Source: a virus
IMG/VR virus record: IMGVR_UViG_3300030329_002231
Coordinates: 1 to 30,384 of that record
Direction: 5' to 3' (one strand)
DNA length: 30,384 nucleotides
Part shown: piece by piece, positions 16,876-23,319 of the stretch
Position numbering within the stretch: the first letter of the stretch is position 1
How the letters are laid out: every line of letters starts with the position of its first letter
Made by a program: the position numbers and the translations under genes
Notes under the pieces: model-generated
Seen by the model: only the letters and a program-made list of their open reading frames with translations
The model's database searches: none
Told to the model about the DNA's origin: nothing

Positions 16876-17934
16876 CTACCCTCGTAATCTTCGGTAATGA
16901 TTCATCGCTATCGGAGCTATGGAGCTGCCACCACCGCCACTGGGACCCGCTTCTACAAAAGCCTGATAAACAAAGCCCGTCTTGAATGAATTGTCATCGT
17001 CGGCAAGAAACCAAAGCTGAAGATCCTCCCAATCCGAGTCCCCAGCAGACTCCGCCGCAGTTTGTATAGCGTTTGCCTCTGTTTCACTTAATGTCGTCAC
17101 GTTCGTGGTTGCCGAACTGTCTGCTGGCATGGCCCAAAACTTAATCGTAGTAGAGCCATACGTCAGATAGATCGTAACCGAGTAGCCACTAGATGTGCGT
17201 TTGGAGGTCACACTAACCTTAACCGTGGACATATCGCTGGGCTGGGAAATCGTACCCAACCCAGCTTTATACCACCGCGATGTCTCCGTACCCACCGTCT
17301 TGTGTCGAATAAAATCCGATTCATCTAAACAAACTTCGTCAATTTGCTGATACAAGTTGGTTTGCGATGATCCTGCTCCTGCCCACCACTGATTGCCGCC
17401 TGATGCTGTGTCGATCTGTTCATCCGAGGTGGGTCTGGCGTATTGCGTTGTACTGGCGTCAGGAATTTCCAAGTAAGCCTGCGATATGTACACGTTATCG
17501 GAGGCGTCAGCATCTTCAAATATGATCCTCAGGAACACGTTGTCATAAGAACTAATACATCCTGTTGTATTAGTTGGGGCATACGTCCTGGTCGTGTAAG
17601 AAGTGACACCACTCACATCCACAGTGTCGGACATCCGTACCGTCGAACCCTCTATCAGCCGCACCGTTAACGTGGCATCCGAGGAGCCGCCATCGGTGTT
17701 GTACCGGAAAATTAGCTTGTGACCTGTCGTGGCAATCGGATCCGACAACCCATTAGTAAGATCAAAATCTATCTGAACCGCACTGCCGCTAGTGCCATCG
17801 CCAGTGATGTAATCACTGTCGCTGGCCGATGTCTCATCAATTGCCGTGTAATACGTGGGGCTACCACCACCATCGGTGCTGGACCAGTTGCCATCATCAG
17901 CCTTATCACTCGTAGGTCGTGCGTACTGAACCAT
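16876..17934 (-). CDS. Structural protein with internally duplicated domain
   Basis: 352 aa. ATG 17934 overlaps the previous stop as TGATG. Two copies of a beta-domain are visible. Each begins QYARPTSD, continues with a Trp- and Gly-rich turn, then a Y-x-x-I-D-E ... DSDYI/ESDFI motif (residues about 3-45 and 165-215). Each copy ends with a strand pair near FLRIIFEDAD and LQLWFLADDD. The C-terminus is a Gly linker and basic ending (SSIAPIAMNHYRRLRG). Such repeats fit a fibre or decoration protein. No catalytic signature. Confidence 0.7.
   Translation of the reverse strand: MVQYARPTSDKADDGNWSSTDGGGSPTYYTAIDETSASDSDYITGDGTSGSAVQIDFDLTNGLSDPIATTGHKLIFRYNTDGGSSDATLTVRLIEGSTVRMSDTVDVSGVTSYTTRTYAPTNTTGCISSYDNVFLRIIFEDADASDNVYISQAYLEIPDASTTQYARPTSDEQIDTASGGNQWWAGAGSSQTNLYQQIDEVCLDESDFIRHKTVGTETSRWYKAGLGTISQPSDMSTVKVSVTSKRTSSGYSVTIYLTYGSTTIKFWAMPADSSATTNVTTLSETEANAIQTAAESAGDSDWEDLQLWFLADDDNSFKTGFVYQAFVEAGPSGGGGSSIAPIAMNHYRRLRG
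17550..17575. repeat. Intragenic inverted repeat, 10-bp stem
   Basis: Arms aactaataca and tgtattagtt, loop tcctgt, perfect, inside the duplicated-domain gene. Confidence 0.85.
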
Positions 17935-18188
17935 CAGTCTTCCTCACAACCCTCGTACCAATAAGTTGGAGTTCCTGGTCCCACGTAAGCACCGACCACG
18001 TTAAACTCCATCCACTCGACAGCATCTTCATGGGACCAGTTATTCTGGTCCATGAAGATGGCCACACACTTACTGTAGTCATACTTGAGCACCGGCTGGT
18101 CGCCGCTGGCGTCCACACCAATAATCGCATCATCCAATCCATCAGCCTTCATCGTGTCGGTGGGCATTGCCCCAAAATCTACGGTCAT
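17934..18188 (-). CDS. Small conserved phage protein
   Basis: 84 aa from ATG 18188, which overlaps the stop of the 38-aa gene as ATGA; an in-frame TTG at 18194 is less likely. The pattern MKADGLDDAIIGV, then VLKYDYSKCVAIFM, then EDAVEWMEFNVVGAYVGPGTP, recurs in many phage genomes as a small hypothetical protein of unknown role, from my memory of the family. It ends GTPTYWYEG plus an acidic tail. A 16-bp stem with one bulge lies in the gene. Confidence 0.8.
   Translation of the reverse strand: MTVDFGAMPTDTMKADGLDDAIIGVDASGDQPVLKYDYSKCVAIFMDQNNWSHEDAVEWMEFNVVGAYVGPGTPTYWYEGCEED
18023..18060. repeat. Intragenic inverted repeat, 16-bp stem with one bulge
   Basis: Outer arms catcttcatgg / ccatgaagatg (11 bp), bulged G at 18034, inner arms accag / ctggt (5 bp), loop ttatt. 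Codes IFMDQNNWSHEDA in a conserved small protein. Confidence 0.9.
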
Positions 18189-18301
18189 AACCAACTGAGC
18201 AACCTATACAATAGAAATGAAGTGACTAGGGTCTGTAATGTCAGATAGACTACCCCAAGTATCACCAGACTGCAAATACCAAACTCGGTGAATTTCTTCA
18301 T
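18185..18301 (-). CDS. 38-aa single-span membrane microprotein
   Basis: ATG 18301 to TGA 18185. It overlaps the genes on both sides as ATGA, so the start is inside the zinc-ribbon gene stop and the stop is inside the next ATG. GGAG lies about nine bases before the start. The N-terminus MKKFTEFG is basic, followed by one hydrophobic span (residues about 9-36, ICSLVILGVVYL and onward) ending LLYRLLSWL. A short protein with one span in the late block could be a holin-like or spanin-like lysis factor, or a membrane-bound regulator; this is inference. Very small, so easily missed. Confidence 0.7.
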   Translation of the reverse strand: MKKFTEFGICSLVILGVVYLTLQTLVTSFLLYRLLSWL

Positions 18302-18525
18302 CCAGAGAGCTCCGTTTCATACTCTTTCTTACAGAACCGACACACCACTTCCCGAGGGTATAAAACGTACAGATCTACACGACCGTCTTCCTCCTCCACC
18401 GACTCCCTGCGAACACCACGGATAAAATTCTCCCGACCGCACTTATTACAGTCAAACATCCACGCACTGTGGACCTCAATCTTTTCACGCTCTTGCTCTT
18501 CGGGCCTGTCCTCAGGGGTTTCCAT
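18298..18525 (-). CDS. Small zinc-ribbon protein
   Basis: 75 aa. ATG 18525; AAGGAC lies about nine bases before it. The N-terminal 20 residues are acidic. Two CxxC pairs, CNKCG (about residues 25-29) and CRFCK (about 62-66), would bind one zinc ion, with a beta strand (VDLYVLYPREVV) between them. Such ribbons are common in small phage proteins and may bind nucleic acid or protein. The stop overlaps the microprotein start as ATGA. Role not known. Confidence 0.75.
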   Translation of the reverse strand: METPEDRPEEQEREKIEVHSAWMFDCNKCGRENFIRGVRRESVEEEDGRVDLYVLYPREVVCRFCKKEYETELSG

Positions 18526-18542
18526 AAGATTTGTCCTTGAAA

Positions 18543-19181
18543 TTATTCGATTCGCGCACGGTCCCCCCCCTGGGCCCTCACAGTATAAAACATCCGGTCA
18601 TCATCTGAACACCTCCATTTTGCCCCGTCCTCGCACTTCCACGTCCGAGTCATCGTCCGATATGGTGGTGCCTCATCAAAAGGCACCACCATACTGGGCT
18701 CAAAGAAGCACAACCGGTTATTAGGCTGGGCAGCAAACAACCCATTATCCAACTGAATGATGTGATGGCACTTCCACCCCGTCTCCCCAGCGTTCTCGGC
18801 GTTGTTATTCCCCCAGTAATCCACCGTAAACAGGTACTCCCCCCCTATCTTCTCCCCGTTAGCTAGATACACCCTCACCCGCATCCCCGATAACCACCCA
18901 AACTCGTGGATGCTGATCTGAGCACTGAAGCAGTCCCACAACTGAAGCTCCCAAACCTCCTTGTCAGAGGGGGCATCTTCGCTGTGAGCCAGGGCATGGA
19001 TGGGTAATCTCCCAATGTGAGCGCCGTTCTCCAATAGGACGTGGAATCCCAGTGCTCTACCGGGGATTGCAGTCACCCCGTGGCACACACCCCGTATGAG
19101 GCCCTCAGAGCCCTCCTCGAAGTCTTGGAGGAATTCCGTCCGTACATACACCTCGAAGTGTGGGATGTCGTCATTGAGCAT
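18543..19181 (-). CDS. Conserved phage protein of unknown function
   Basis: 212 aa from ATG 19181. This start is chosen because AGGAGG lies seven bases upstream; the frame is open further upstream but that part is Arg/Pro-rich, GC-biased and unlike protein. The core GRALGFHVLLENGAHIGRLPIHAL, then ELQLWDCFSAQISIHEF, then MRVRVYLANGEKIGGEYLFTVDYW and CHHIIQLDNGLFAAQPNNRLCFFEPSMV, matches, as I recall, a protein seen in many environmental phages without known role. It is the first gene of the late block. A perfect 13-bp inverted repeat is near its 3' end. Confidence 0.8.
   Translation of the reverse strand: MLNDDIPHFEVYVRTEFLQDFEEGSEGLIRGVCHGVTAIPGRALGFHVLLENGAHIGRLPIHALAHSEDAPSDKEVWELQLWDCFSAQISIHEFGWLSGMRVRVYLANGEKIGGEYLFTVDYWGNNNAENAGETGWKCHHIIQLDNGLFAAQPNNRLCFFEPSMVVPFDEAPPYRTMTRTWKCEDGAKWRCSDDDRMFYTVRAQGGDRARIE
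18661..18693. repeat. Intragenic inverted repeat, 13-bp perfect stem
   Basis: Arms tatggtggtgcct and aggcaccaccata, loop catcaaa, inside the first late gene (codes MVVPFDEAPPY). Confidence 0.95.
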
Positions 19182-19633
19182 TCTGGGGCCTCCTGTGGGA
19201 TATCTGGGGTATGGTCTGAAATATGGTACCAAATTTTTTACTCGCGAGAGAAGGGGGGTATCTACTGGGGGCCCCACGCCTGCACGGGGGGGTGTGGTTC
19301 GTTTTCCGGGTTTCCGGGCGTGGCGTCGCGTGATCCGCTTTTTCCTCGTGCCACAGGGCCCCCAGAGCCCTCGCCATGCCACCGCATGGGCAAGCCGTCG
19401 CACGTACGGCCACACACCACACGGCCCGCCTGCTGCCCCCCTTGGCCGAGGCCGAACGAACTAGCCACCCCACCTAACCACTGGCCACCACTCACTCGGC
19501 TGTACGTACCTACTTGCTTCCATTCGACCAGGACTAACCAAGTACCTGGTACTCTCGGGGGCAGACACACACCACGACGACGAGCGAGGGCAGAGGGAGC
19601 GCTGGCACGAGCGCGGACACGAGCGCAAAGAGA
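19182..19633. other. 450-bp gap without a convincing gene
   Basis: Long frames exist on both strands but they are Pro/Arg/Gly-rich shadows with no good ribosome site. The region has G-runs (seven G near 19285) and short repeats of the type cacgagcgc near 19605-19626. It separates the late block from the Gp88-like unit and so should hold the late promoter or leader. I cannot find a sigma70-like promoter with confidence, which leaves room for an activator- or phage-dependent late promoter. Confidence 0.5.
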
Positions 19634-19664
19634 AAGGCCAGCAGGTAGCAAGCCTGCTGGCCTT
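19634..19664 (-). terminator. Terminator after the Gp88-like gene
   Basis: Arms aaggccagcagg and cctgctggcctt are perfect, loop tagcaag. On the minus strand the stem is followed by TCTCTTTG. It lies 22 bases beyond the stop of the Gp88-like gene. Confidence 0.8.
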
Positions 19665-19685
19665 GGCGGTAGGTGGACGCAGTGG

Positions 19686-20375
19686 CTACCGATGGAATGG
19701 GTAGATCACCAGATCAACCCGGCTATCCCCACAAGCGGTACAACGCCCACATTGGGACGAACCAACAACAGCAGGGCACACAACGACCGTAGAGCCATCC
19801 TGCCGGACGTTGTCGGCCATGGCCATGCATTCCTCCAGCCTGTCTGCTGGCCGTGTATGGCGTCCCACAACGATTGAGCAGGGGTGGCCGATGCTCTTCA
19901 GTCTACGCCGACTCTGGAGCGACTCACGAACCACGACGCCGATGGGCGCAAGCCACGAGTGGTACAGCCGCCATTTAGACCAGGACTCAACAGGGAAGTG
20001 GACGCGACCATCTGTCCCAATCTTCTCCCGCAGCATGCGACACAGTCGAATCAGCGCTCGCTTGAACCGCCGATCATGCCTAACCTTGTCCGGCATAGGC
20101 GCTGCGCCCAATGCAAAGAACCTGAACCACTCAAGATACCGTAGCCGTGATACCTCATACGTTGCACGGTCCAGCGTCCGACTATCGTCGGCACGTTCTA
20201 GCCGCTTCAGTTTACGATTCAACGCAGGGTACAACCCGCTATCGATTGCGGCAGCATAGCATCCGTTCCCGTACCACTCACACTTCTTATCACAGTTAGC
20301 AGTCGCGCTGCGTGCGATACTAAGATGACGTGACCGGGTAACACCTTTCTTAAACCTACCTAATACCTTCTTCAT
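19686..20375 (-). CDS. Gp88-family-like cysteine-rich protein
   Basis: 229 aa. ATG 20375 with GGAGGGAG upstream. An N-terminal cysteine motif (NCDKKCEWYGNGCYA, about residues 28-42) and a C-terminal one (VVVCPAVVGSSQCGRCTACGD, split as C-P-A ... C-x-x-C-x-x-C) frame a basic middle with LRYLEWFRFFALG. The same ends, a CxxxC...CYA start and a CPA...C-x-x-C-x-x-C end, are characteristic of the Gp88 family of actinophages and other phages, as I recall it. The role is unknown; clustered Cys suggest metal or Fe-S binding. It has its own terminator and two coupled microgenes upstream. Confidence 0.75.
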   Translation of the reverse strand: MKKVLGRFKKGVTRSRHLSIARSATANCDKKCEWYGNGCYAAAIDSGLYPALNRKLKRLERADDSRTLDRATYEVSRLRYLEWFRFFALGAAPMPDKVRHDRRFKRALIRLCRMLREKIGTDGRVHFPVESWSKWRLYHSWLAPIGVVVRESLQSRRRLKSIGHPCSIVVGRHTRPADRLEECMAMADNVRQDGSTVVVCPAVVGSSQCGRCTACGDSRVDLVIYPFHR

Positions 20376-20520
20376 GTTTTTCTCCCTCCATAATCAGACG
20401 GTCCGCTTCAAGGATCGAATTCGCAAGGCCCGCCTTCACGATAAGGCGGATTGCTAGTTCCCAACACTGGCAACCATTGGCGATTGCCAGCGCTTGCAGG
20501 GCTCTCTTCTTGTCGGTCAT
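20356..20520 (-). CDS. 54-aa microgene upstream of the Gp88-like gene
   Basis: ATG 20520 to TAG 20356. Its start overlaps the stop of the 28-aa gene as ATGA, GAAGGGGG lies upstream, and its end overlaps the Gp88-like start by 20 bases. The protein begins MTDKKRALQALAIANGCQCWE and looks helical throughout (ELAIRLIVKAGLANSILEADRL). The tight overlaps on both sides argue that it is translated. No function recognised. Confidence 0.65.
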   Translation of the reverse strand: MTDKKRALQALAIANGCQCWELAIRLIVKAGLANSILEADRLIMEGEKHEEGIR

Positions 20521-20603
20521 TCTTCGCCCCCTTCCATCATCAACAGCAGCTGCGGAATTGAGATTTCCAATGCTCTTGCGATATCAACGAGGTCAACGTC
20601 CAT
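20517..20603 (-). CDS. 28-aa HTH-like microgene
   Basis: ATG 20603 to TGA 20517, with GGAGG seven bases before the start and an ATGA overlap with the 54-aa gene. The whole protein is MDVDLVDIARALEISIPQ followed by LLLMMEGGEE. It has the spacing of a Cro/CI-type helix-turn-helix core (DIARALEISIPQLLLMMEGG), but lacks the other helices. It may be a leader peptide whose translation opens the two genes behind it, or a mini DNA-binding protein. Short length keeps confidence moderate. Confidence 0.55.
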   Translation of the reverse strand: MDVDLVDIARALEISIPQLLLMMEGGEE

Positions 20604-20654
20604 GGTAGTTCCTCCATTGCTTATGGTCAAAGGTACAACACGTAATACCGGCAC

Positions 20655-20683
20655 ATCTTAAACCATCGACACAATCCCACCAA
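20655..20683 (-). promoter_or_regulatory. Weak sigma70-like promoter for the Gp88-like unit
   Basis: On the minus strand TTGGTG (20678-20683) and TAAGAT (20655-20660) are separated by 17 bases, about 50 bases upstream of the first microgene start. Matches to consensus are only partial. Confidence 0.35.
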
Positions 20684-20767
20684 TACCATTAATCCAACTT
20701 TCCCCGGCTGGACGATTCAACCAGGACAAGCCGCGACGGTAAACAACCAGGAACAGCGCATGAAAAG

Positions 20768-20795
20768 GCCCGCTGGCCTGATGGGGCCAGCGGGC
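20768..20795 (-). terminator. Terminator after the DUF932-like gene
   Basis: Arms gcccgctggcc and ggccagcgggc are perfect, loop tgatgg. On the minus strand the stem is followed by CTTTTCA. It lies just past the stop of the DUF932-like gene. Confidence 0.8.
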
Positions 20796-20831
20796 ACGAA
20801 CACGAGCGCACAAACGCACGAACGCTAGCGA

Positions 20832-21884
20832 TCAAACGCAAGCAAGGACATACCGTTCCGCCTTCGCCACGGTCTTGTTATCCAAGGCCAAAAGCATTCG
20901 CTGGTAATCGGAGGGCTTGCTGTGCCGTCTGCCTTCCCATTGGTAATAGCCCTGAACACCCTGATAGAACTGGTATCCGGTCACCGTGGGATGGTCGGTC
21001 CCTGTCACGTTCAGGGACGAGCACCTGCCAACAGGGGACCGTCCAGAACGTTGTGCCTCGCGTCGAATTCGGTCGACGATGCCGTCCCAAGTCTGTGAGA
21101 AGATGGTCCTGCTGGCTCCCTCCTTGACCTCTTCCCTCTTTCCGAGAGTGGCACGCAGAGCGTTAAACAGATCGATCTTGACGCCTTCCATCATCTGCAT
21201 GGTGCGGATGATTTCTTTCCAACTGCCTCGGAGGCTGTCGAGGTCTTCGGTTAGCAGTGCGAGCTTCTCGGTCAGGGCATGGGTGTGCTTGATCTTAACA
21301 CGCGCTGCCTTGACGCTAGAGAGCATGCTCATATTCCGACAAAGATCCCGATAGAATCCCACGGAGACCTCGTAACAGGTCCCGTCATACCCTGCCTTGA
21401 TCAGGCAGCGGGGGAAGATCCCATCTTCCTCACCGAAGATGGATTGCCGGTACTCTTGCCCTGGTACTAACGAGACAATATGCCCGTTATCCCAATGACA
21501 CTTCATATCAGGCACCTCGTCACCGGAAGCGAACAAACCGGCAGCAGATTCTACGAGCGCGATCACATGCTTAAGCTGGTGTGGTTCGTACACCCCCTTG
21601 ACTGAATTAGGGTGAACCGTCTCACCCGTGTCACTGCGGAGCAACTCGTACTTGCCTTGATGGAGGAACTTCGGGGGCGGGTCGAAGGCGCCAGGGTATT
21701 CAACCTCTTCCTCGTCAGCCACCATGGTGTACATCTTCTCCTTGACGATGTCGAATGGGAACGCTTCCCGGAGTTGCTCTGCAATTGTGGGCGGATCTGC
21801 CGCCAACCCACCAGCTTGCTCTCGCAATCGCTCTTCGCGCCGCGCCCACGCCATGCTTGTGCTGTTTTCACTCATCATCATCAT
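20832..21884 (-). CDS. DUF932-like phage protein
   Basis: About 350 aa. The start is ambiguous: GGAGA is followed by four ATG codons in a row (21884, 21881, 21878, 21875); the third or fourth has the best spacing. Conserved text: KYELLRSDTGETVHPNSVKGVYEPHQ, then CHWDNGHIVSLVPGQEYR, then PRCLIKAGYDGTCYEVSVGFYRDLCRNM and VKIKHTHALTEKL. This matches the DUF932 family of phage and plasmid proteins, whose function is not settled. Helical C-terminal part to a GYQFYQGVQGYYQWEGRRHSK motif. It stands alone between two terminators and so is its own unit or depends on read-through. Confidence 0.7.
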   Translation of the reverse strand: MMMMSENSTSMAWARREERLREQAGGLAADPPTIAEQLREAFPFDIVKEKMYTMVADEEEVEYPGAFDPPPKFLHQGKYELLRSDTGETVHPNSVKGVYEPHQLKHVIALVESAAGLFASGDEVPDMKCHWDNGHIVSLVPGQEYRQSIFGEEDGIFPRCLIKAGYDGTCYEVSVGFYRDLCRNMSMLSSVKAARVKIKHTHALTEKLALLTEDLDSLRGSWKEIIRTMQMMEGVKIDLFNALRATLGKREEVKEGASRTIFSQTWDGIVDRIRREAQRSGRSPVGRCSSLNVTGTDHPTVTGYQFYQGVQGYYQWEGRRHSKPSDYQRMLLALDNKTVAKAERYVLACV

Positions 21885-21903
21885 TCTCCAAATCTAAGGT
21901 TCA

Positions 21904-21935
21904 AAAAACTCCCTGCCAGCTACATGCTGGCAGGG
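21904..21935 (-). terminator. Strong terminator after the 96-aa gene
   Basis: Arms ccctgccagc and gctggcaggg (21911-21920, 21926-21935), loop tacat. On the minus strand the stem is followed by AGTTTTTTG, a classic U-tract. Confidence 0.9.
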
Positions 21936-21946
21936 TTCAACTCTCT

Positions 21947-22237
21947 CTACCTCGCTGACTTTTCCGCACGAATGATCGCGGTAAGTCCGGGCTCACGATC
22001 CAGTCGCACGTCAATCAACTGCGAAAGTTCCTCAAGCTGCGCTCGTGTCATCCAAACGCAATGGGTAGAAATCACGTCACCTTGTACAACCTGAAAATCA
22101 ATAGTGCAGGTCGCATCACGATGGGAACCTGCTGTGTAGACGGAAAAGTGGACATCGTGAGTGTCGTCAATCCAGACCTCGCACGTTTCCCGCCTCGCCG
22201 CCTCCGTCGACCACGTGGTCTTGTGAGTCTGCTTCAT
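21947..22237 (-). CDS. Small unknown early protein
   Basis: 96 aa from ATG 22237, chosen because AAGGAG lies eight bases upstream; an upstream frame start at 22291 has no ribosome site and would overlap the promoter. The sequence alternates strands (CEVWIDDTHDVHFSVYTA, CTIDFQVVQGDVISTHCVWMT) and ends with a helix (RAQLEELSQLIDVRLD). It resembles small alpha/beta phage proteins but no family is clear. It is the first minus-strand gene from the divergent promoter region, so early expression is likely. Confidence 0.75.
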   Translation of the reverse strand: MKQTHKTTWSTEAARRETCEVWIDDTHDVHFSVYTAGSHRDATCTIDFQVVQGDVISTHCVWMTRAQLEELSQLIDVRLDREPGLTAIIRAEKSAR

Positions 22238-22294
22238 CTCATCATCTCCTTGATCAGGGGTTCTGTGGCTGGCCGATGCCTGCCGGTACACGGG

Positions 22295-22323
22295 AGTTTA
22301 CGCTACGGCGAAACTAAAGACAA
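22295..22323 (-). promoter_or_regulatory. Leftward sigma70-like promoter
   Basis: On the minus strand TTGTCT (22318-22323) and TAAACT (22295-22300) are 17 bases apart, 58 bases upstream of the 96-aa gene start. The -10 is the same hexamer as in the promoter at 24545-24572. Confidence 0.65.
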
Positions 22324-22428
22324 CCCATAGGGCAAAAAGAAATCAGCGTCTCAGTACCAGGGCATGCTGGGTACCCGGACATACCAGGCCTAACTTCCCC
22401 CTCGCTCACCACGGCACCCAGCAGCACA

Positions 22429-22458
22429 CGAACGCAAGCGAACGCACACGAACGCACA
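22429..22458. repeat. Three 10-bp direct repeats (cgaacgca) next to the rightward promoter
   Basis: cgaacgcaag, cgaacgcaca, cgaacgcaca follow each other without gap and end one base before the -35 box. A 10-bp period puts all copies on one face of the helix, as expected for a bound regulator or an iteron-like origin element. Confidence 0.8.
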
Positions 22459-22459
22459 C

Positions 22460-22487
22460 TTGACAAAATATTCCCCGACTGTATGAT
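22460..22487 (+). promoter_or_regulatory. Rightward early sigma70 promoter
   Basis: TTGACA (22460-22465, consensus) and TATGAT (22482-22487, five of six) with a 16-base spacer, 45 bases before the first early gene. It should be recognised by host RNA polymerase. Confidence 0.85.
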
Positions 22488-22532
22488 GATGGACAGTGTA
22501 ACTATTTTTTCCCTAGACCGAAGGAGGAAGCA

Positions 22533-22766
22533 ATGCCTTACCAGTACCAGATCTGTATTACGATGGTGAGAGACGAAGAAGAGACCCCCGATGATGTCGT
22601 CGAGCTCTGCCAGAAGTTGTACAACCAGACCGAGAACGAATGGGACGCCAACGGGGAGATGCCTGAAGGAGGTTATGGCATGATCCTGAAGAGAGTGGAA
22701 GGCGACTGGTCCGATTGGCGTAAGGACGCTGTCGACGTTGAGTGGGAACCTGAGATCGACTGGTAA
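22533..22766 (+). CDS. First early protein, acidic, unknown
   Basis: 77 aa. ATG 22533 with AAGGAGG at optimal spacing and a near-consensus promoter just upstream. The protein is acidic and Trp-rich (YQICITMVRDEEETPDDVVELCQKLYNQ, then GMILKRVEGDWSDWRKDAVDVEWEPEIDW). It looks like a compact alpha/beta domain with an acidic end. First genes behind a strong early phage promoter are often host-takeover proteins that inhibit host enzymes; this role is inference from position. No family recognised. Confidence 0.8.
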   Translation: MPYQYQICITMVRDEEETPDDVVELCQKLYNQTENEWDANGEMPEGGYGMILKRVEGDWSDWRKDAVDVEWEPEIDW

Positions 22767-22785
22767 CTAAATGGAGGACGAGTAA

Positions 22786-23319
22786 ATGAACTCTTCAACA
22801 CCATGGGTCGAACGAATGTTCATGGTTTCGGTACGGCAAGGGCGGGGGATCGATGTACGATCCCCCGTCCGAGTCTACCGCAATCTACAGCGGAAGACCT
22901 GGAGTATTCAACAAGATGGACTCGTGGTCGCTTATGCACCACGAGTCGTCCTGACAGGCTGCAAGTTCCACGTCAACGAGGCTGGACGAGAGCGCGTCCT
23001 GCGGAACAAACGCAAAAACGTCCACGCTTACATCAGCGGGGAACTAACGCCGGTAGATGAGTGGATAGACTACCTGTGCTTCAATGAATCTCGTTTCAGG
23101 GAAGACTACAGGCCTCGCATCGTCGAGGTGACGTACAACCCCTACATGCGCGGCGACTTTGTCACCTCGCCTCCCGGCACTGGGCCGTGGACCAAGTTCT
23201 CAATGGGCACCCAGCCCAGCGTACACAACGCTGACACCGTGTACTTCAACAACAAGGGCAAGCTCCTTGTCGCTGGAGCTAATGACCGCAAGAAGTATCA
23301 AGTAAGGGAGGCCAAGTAG
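22786..23319 (+). CDS. Early protein of unknown function
   Basis: 177 aa. ATG 22786 preceded by GGAGGACGAG. Text such as VRVYRNLQRKTWSIQQDGLVVAYAPRVVLTGCKFHVNEAGRERVLRNKRKNVHAYISG and later VTYNPYMRGDFV resembles a hypothetical protein found in several phages and prophages, recalled but not named. It is beta-rich and basic in the centre. The stop codon is directly followed by the ATG of the recombinase gene. Two 10-bp inverted repeats lie in its first third. Confidence 0.75.
   Translation: MNSSTPWVERMFMVSVRQGRGIDVRSPVRVYRNLQRKTWSIQQDGLVVAYAPRVVLTGCKFHVNEAGRERVLRNKRKNVHAYISGELTPVDEWIDYLCFNESRFREDYRPRIVEVTYNPYMRGDFVTSPPGTGPWTKFSMGTQPSVHNADTVYFNNKGKLLVAGANDRKKYQVREAK
22843..22867. repeat. Intragenic inverted repeat, 10-bp stem
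   Basis: Arms cgggggatcg and cgatcccccg, loop atgta, perfect, in the second early gene. Confidence 0.85.
22919..22947. repeat. Intragenic inverted repeat, 10-bp stem
   Basis: Arms gactcgtggt and accacgagtc, loop cgcttatgc, perfect, 51 bases after the previous one in the same gene. Confidence 0.85.

Noticed and set aside
19182-19415. N-terminal extension of the first late gene
   Set aside because: The added ~78 residues are Arg/Pro-rich, and AGGAGG lies directly before the internal ATG at 19181.
19041-19877. 278-codon open frame on the plus strand
   Set aside because: It is Pro/Arg/Thr-rich, has no ribosome site and runs opposite to two better supported genes and a terminator; a GC-bias shadow.
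22429-22458. CRISPR-like short repeat array
   Set aside because: Units are 10 bp with no spacers; a phased operator or iteron set is a better reading.
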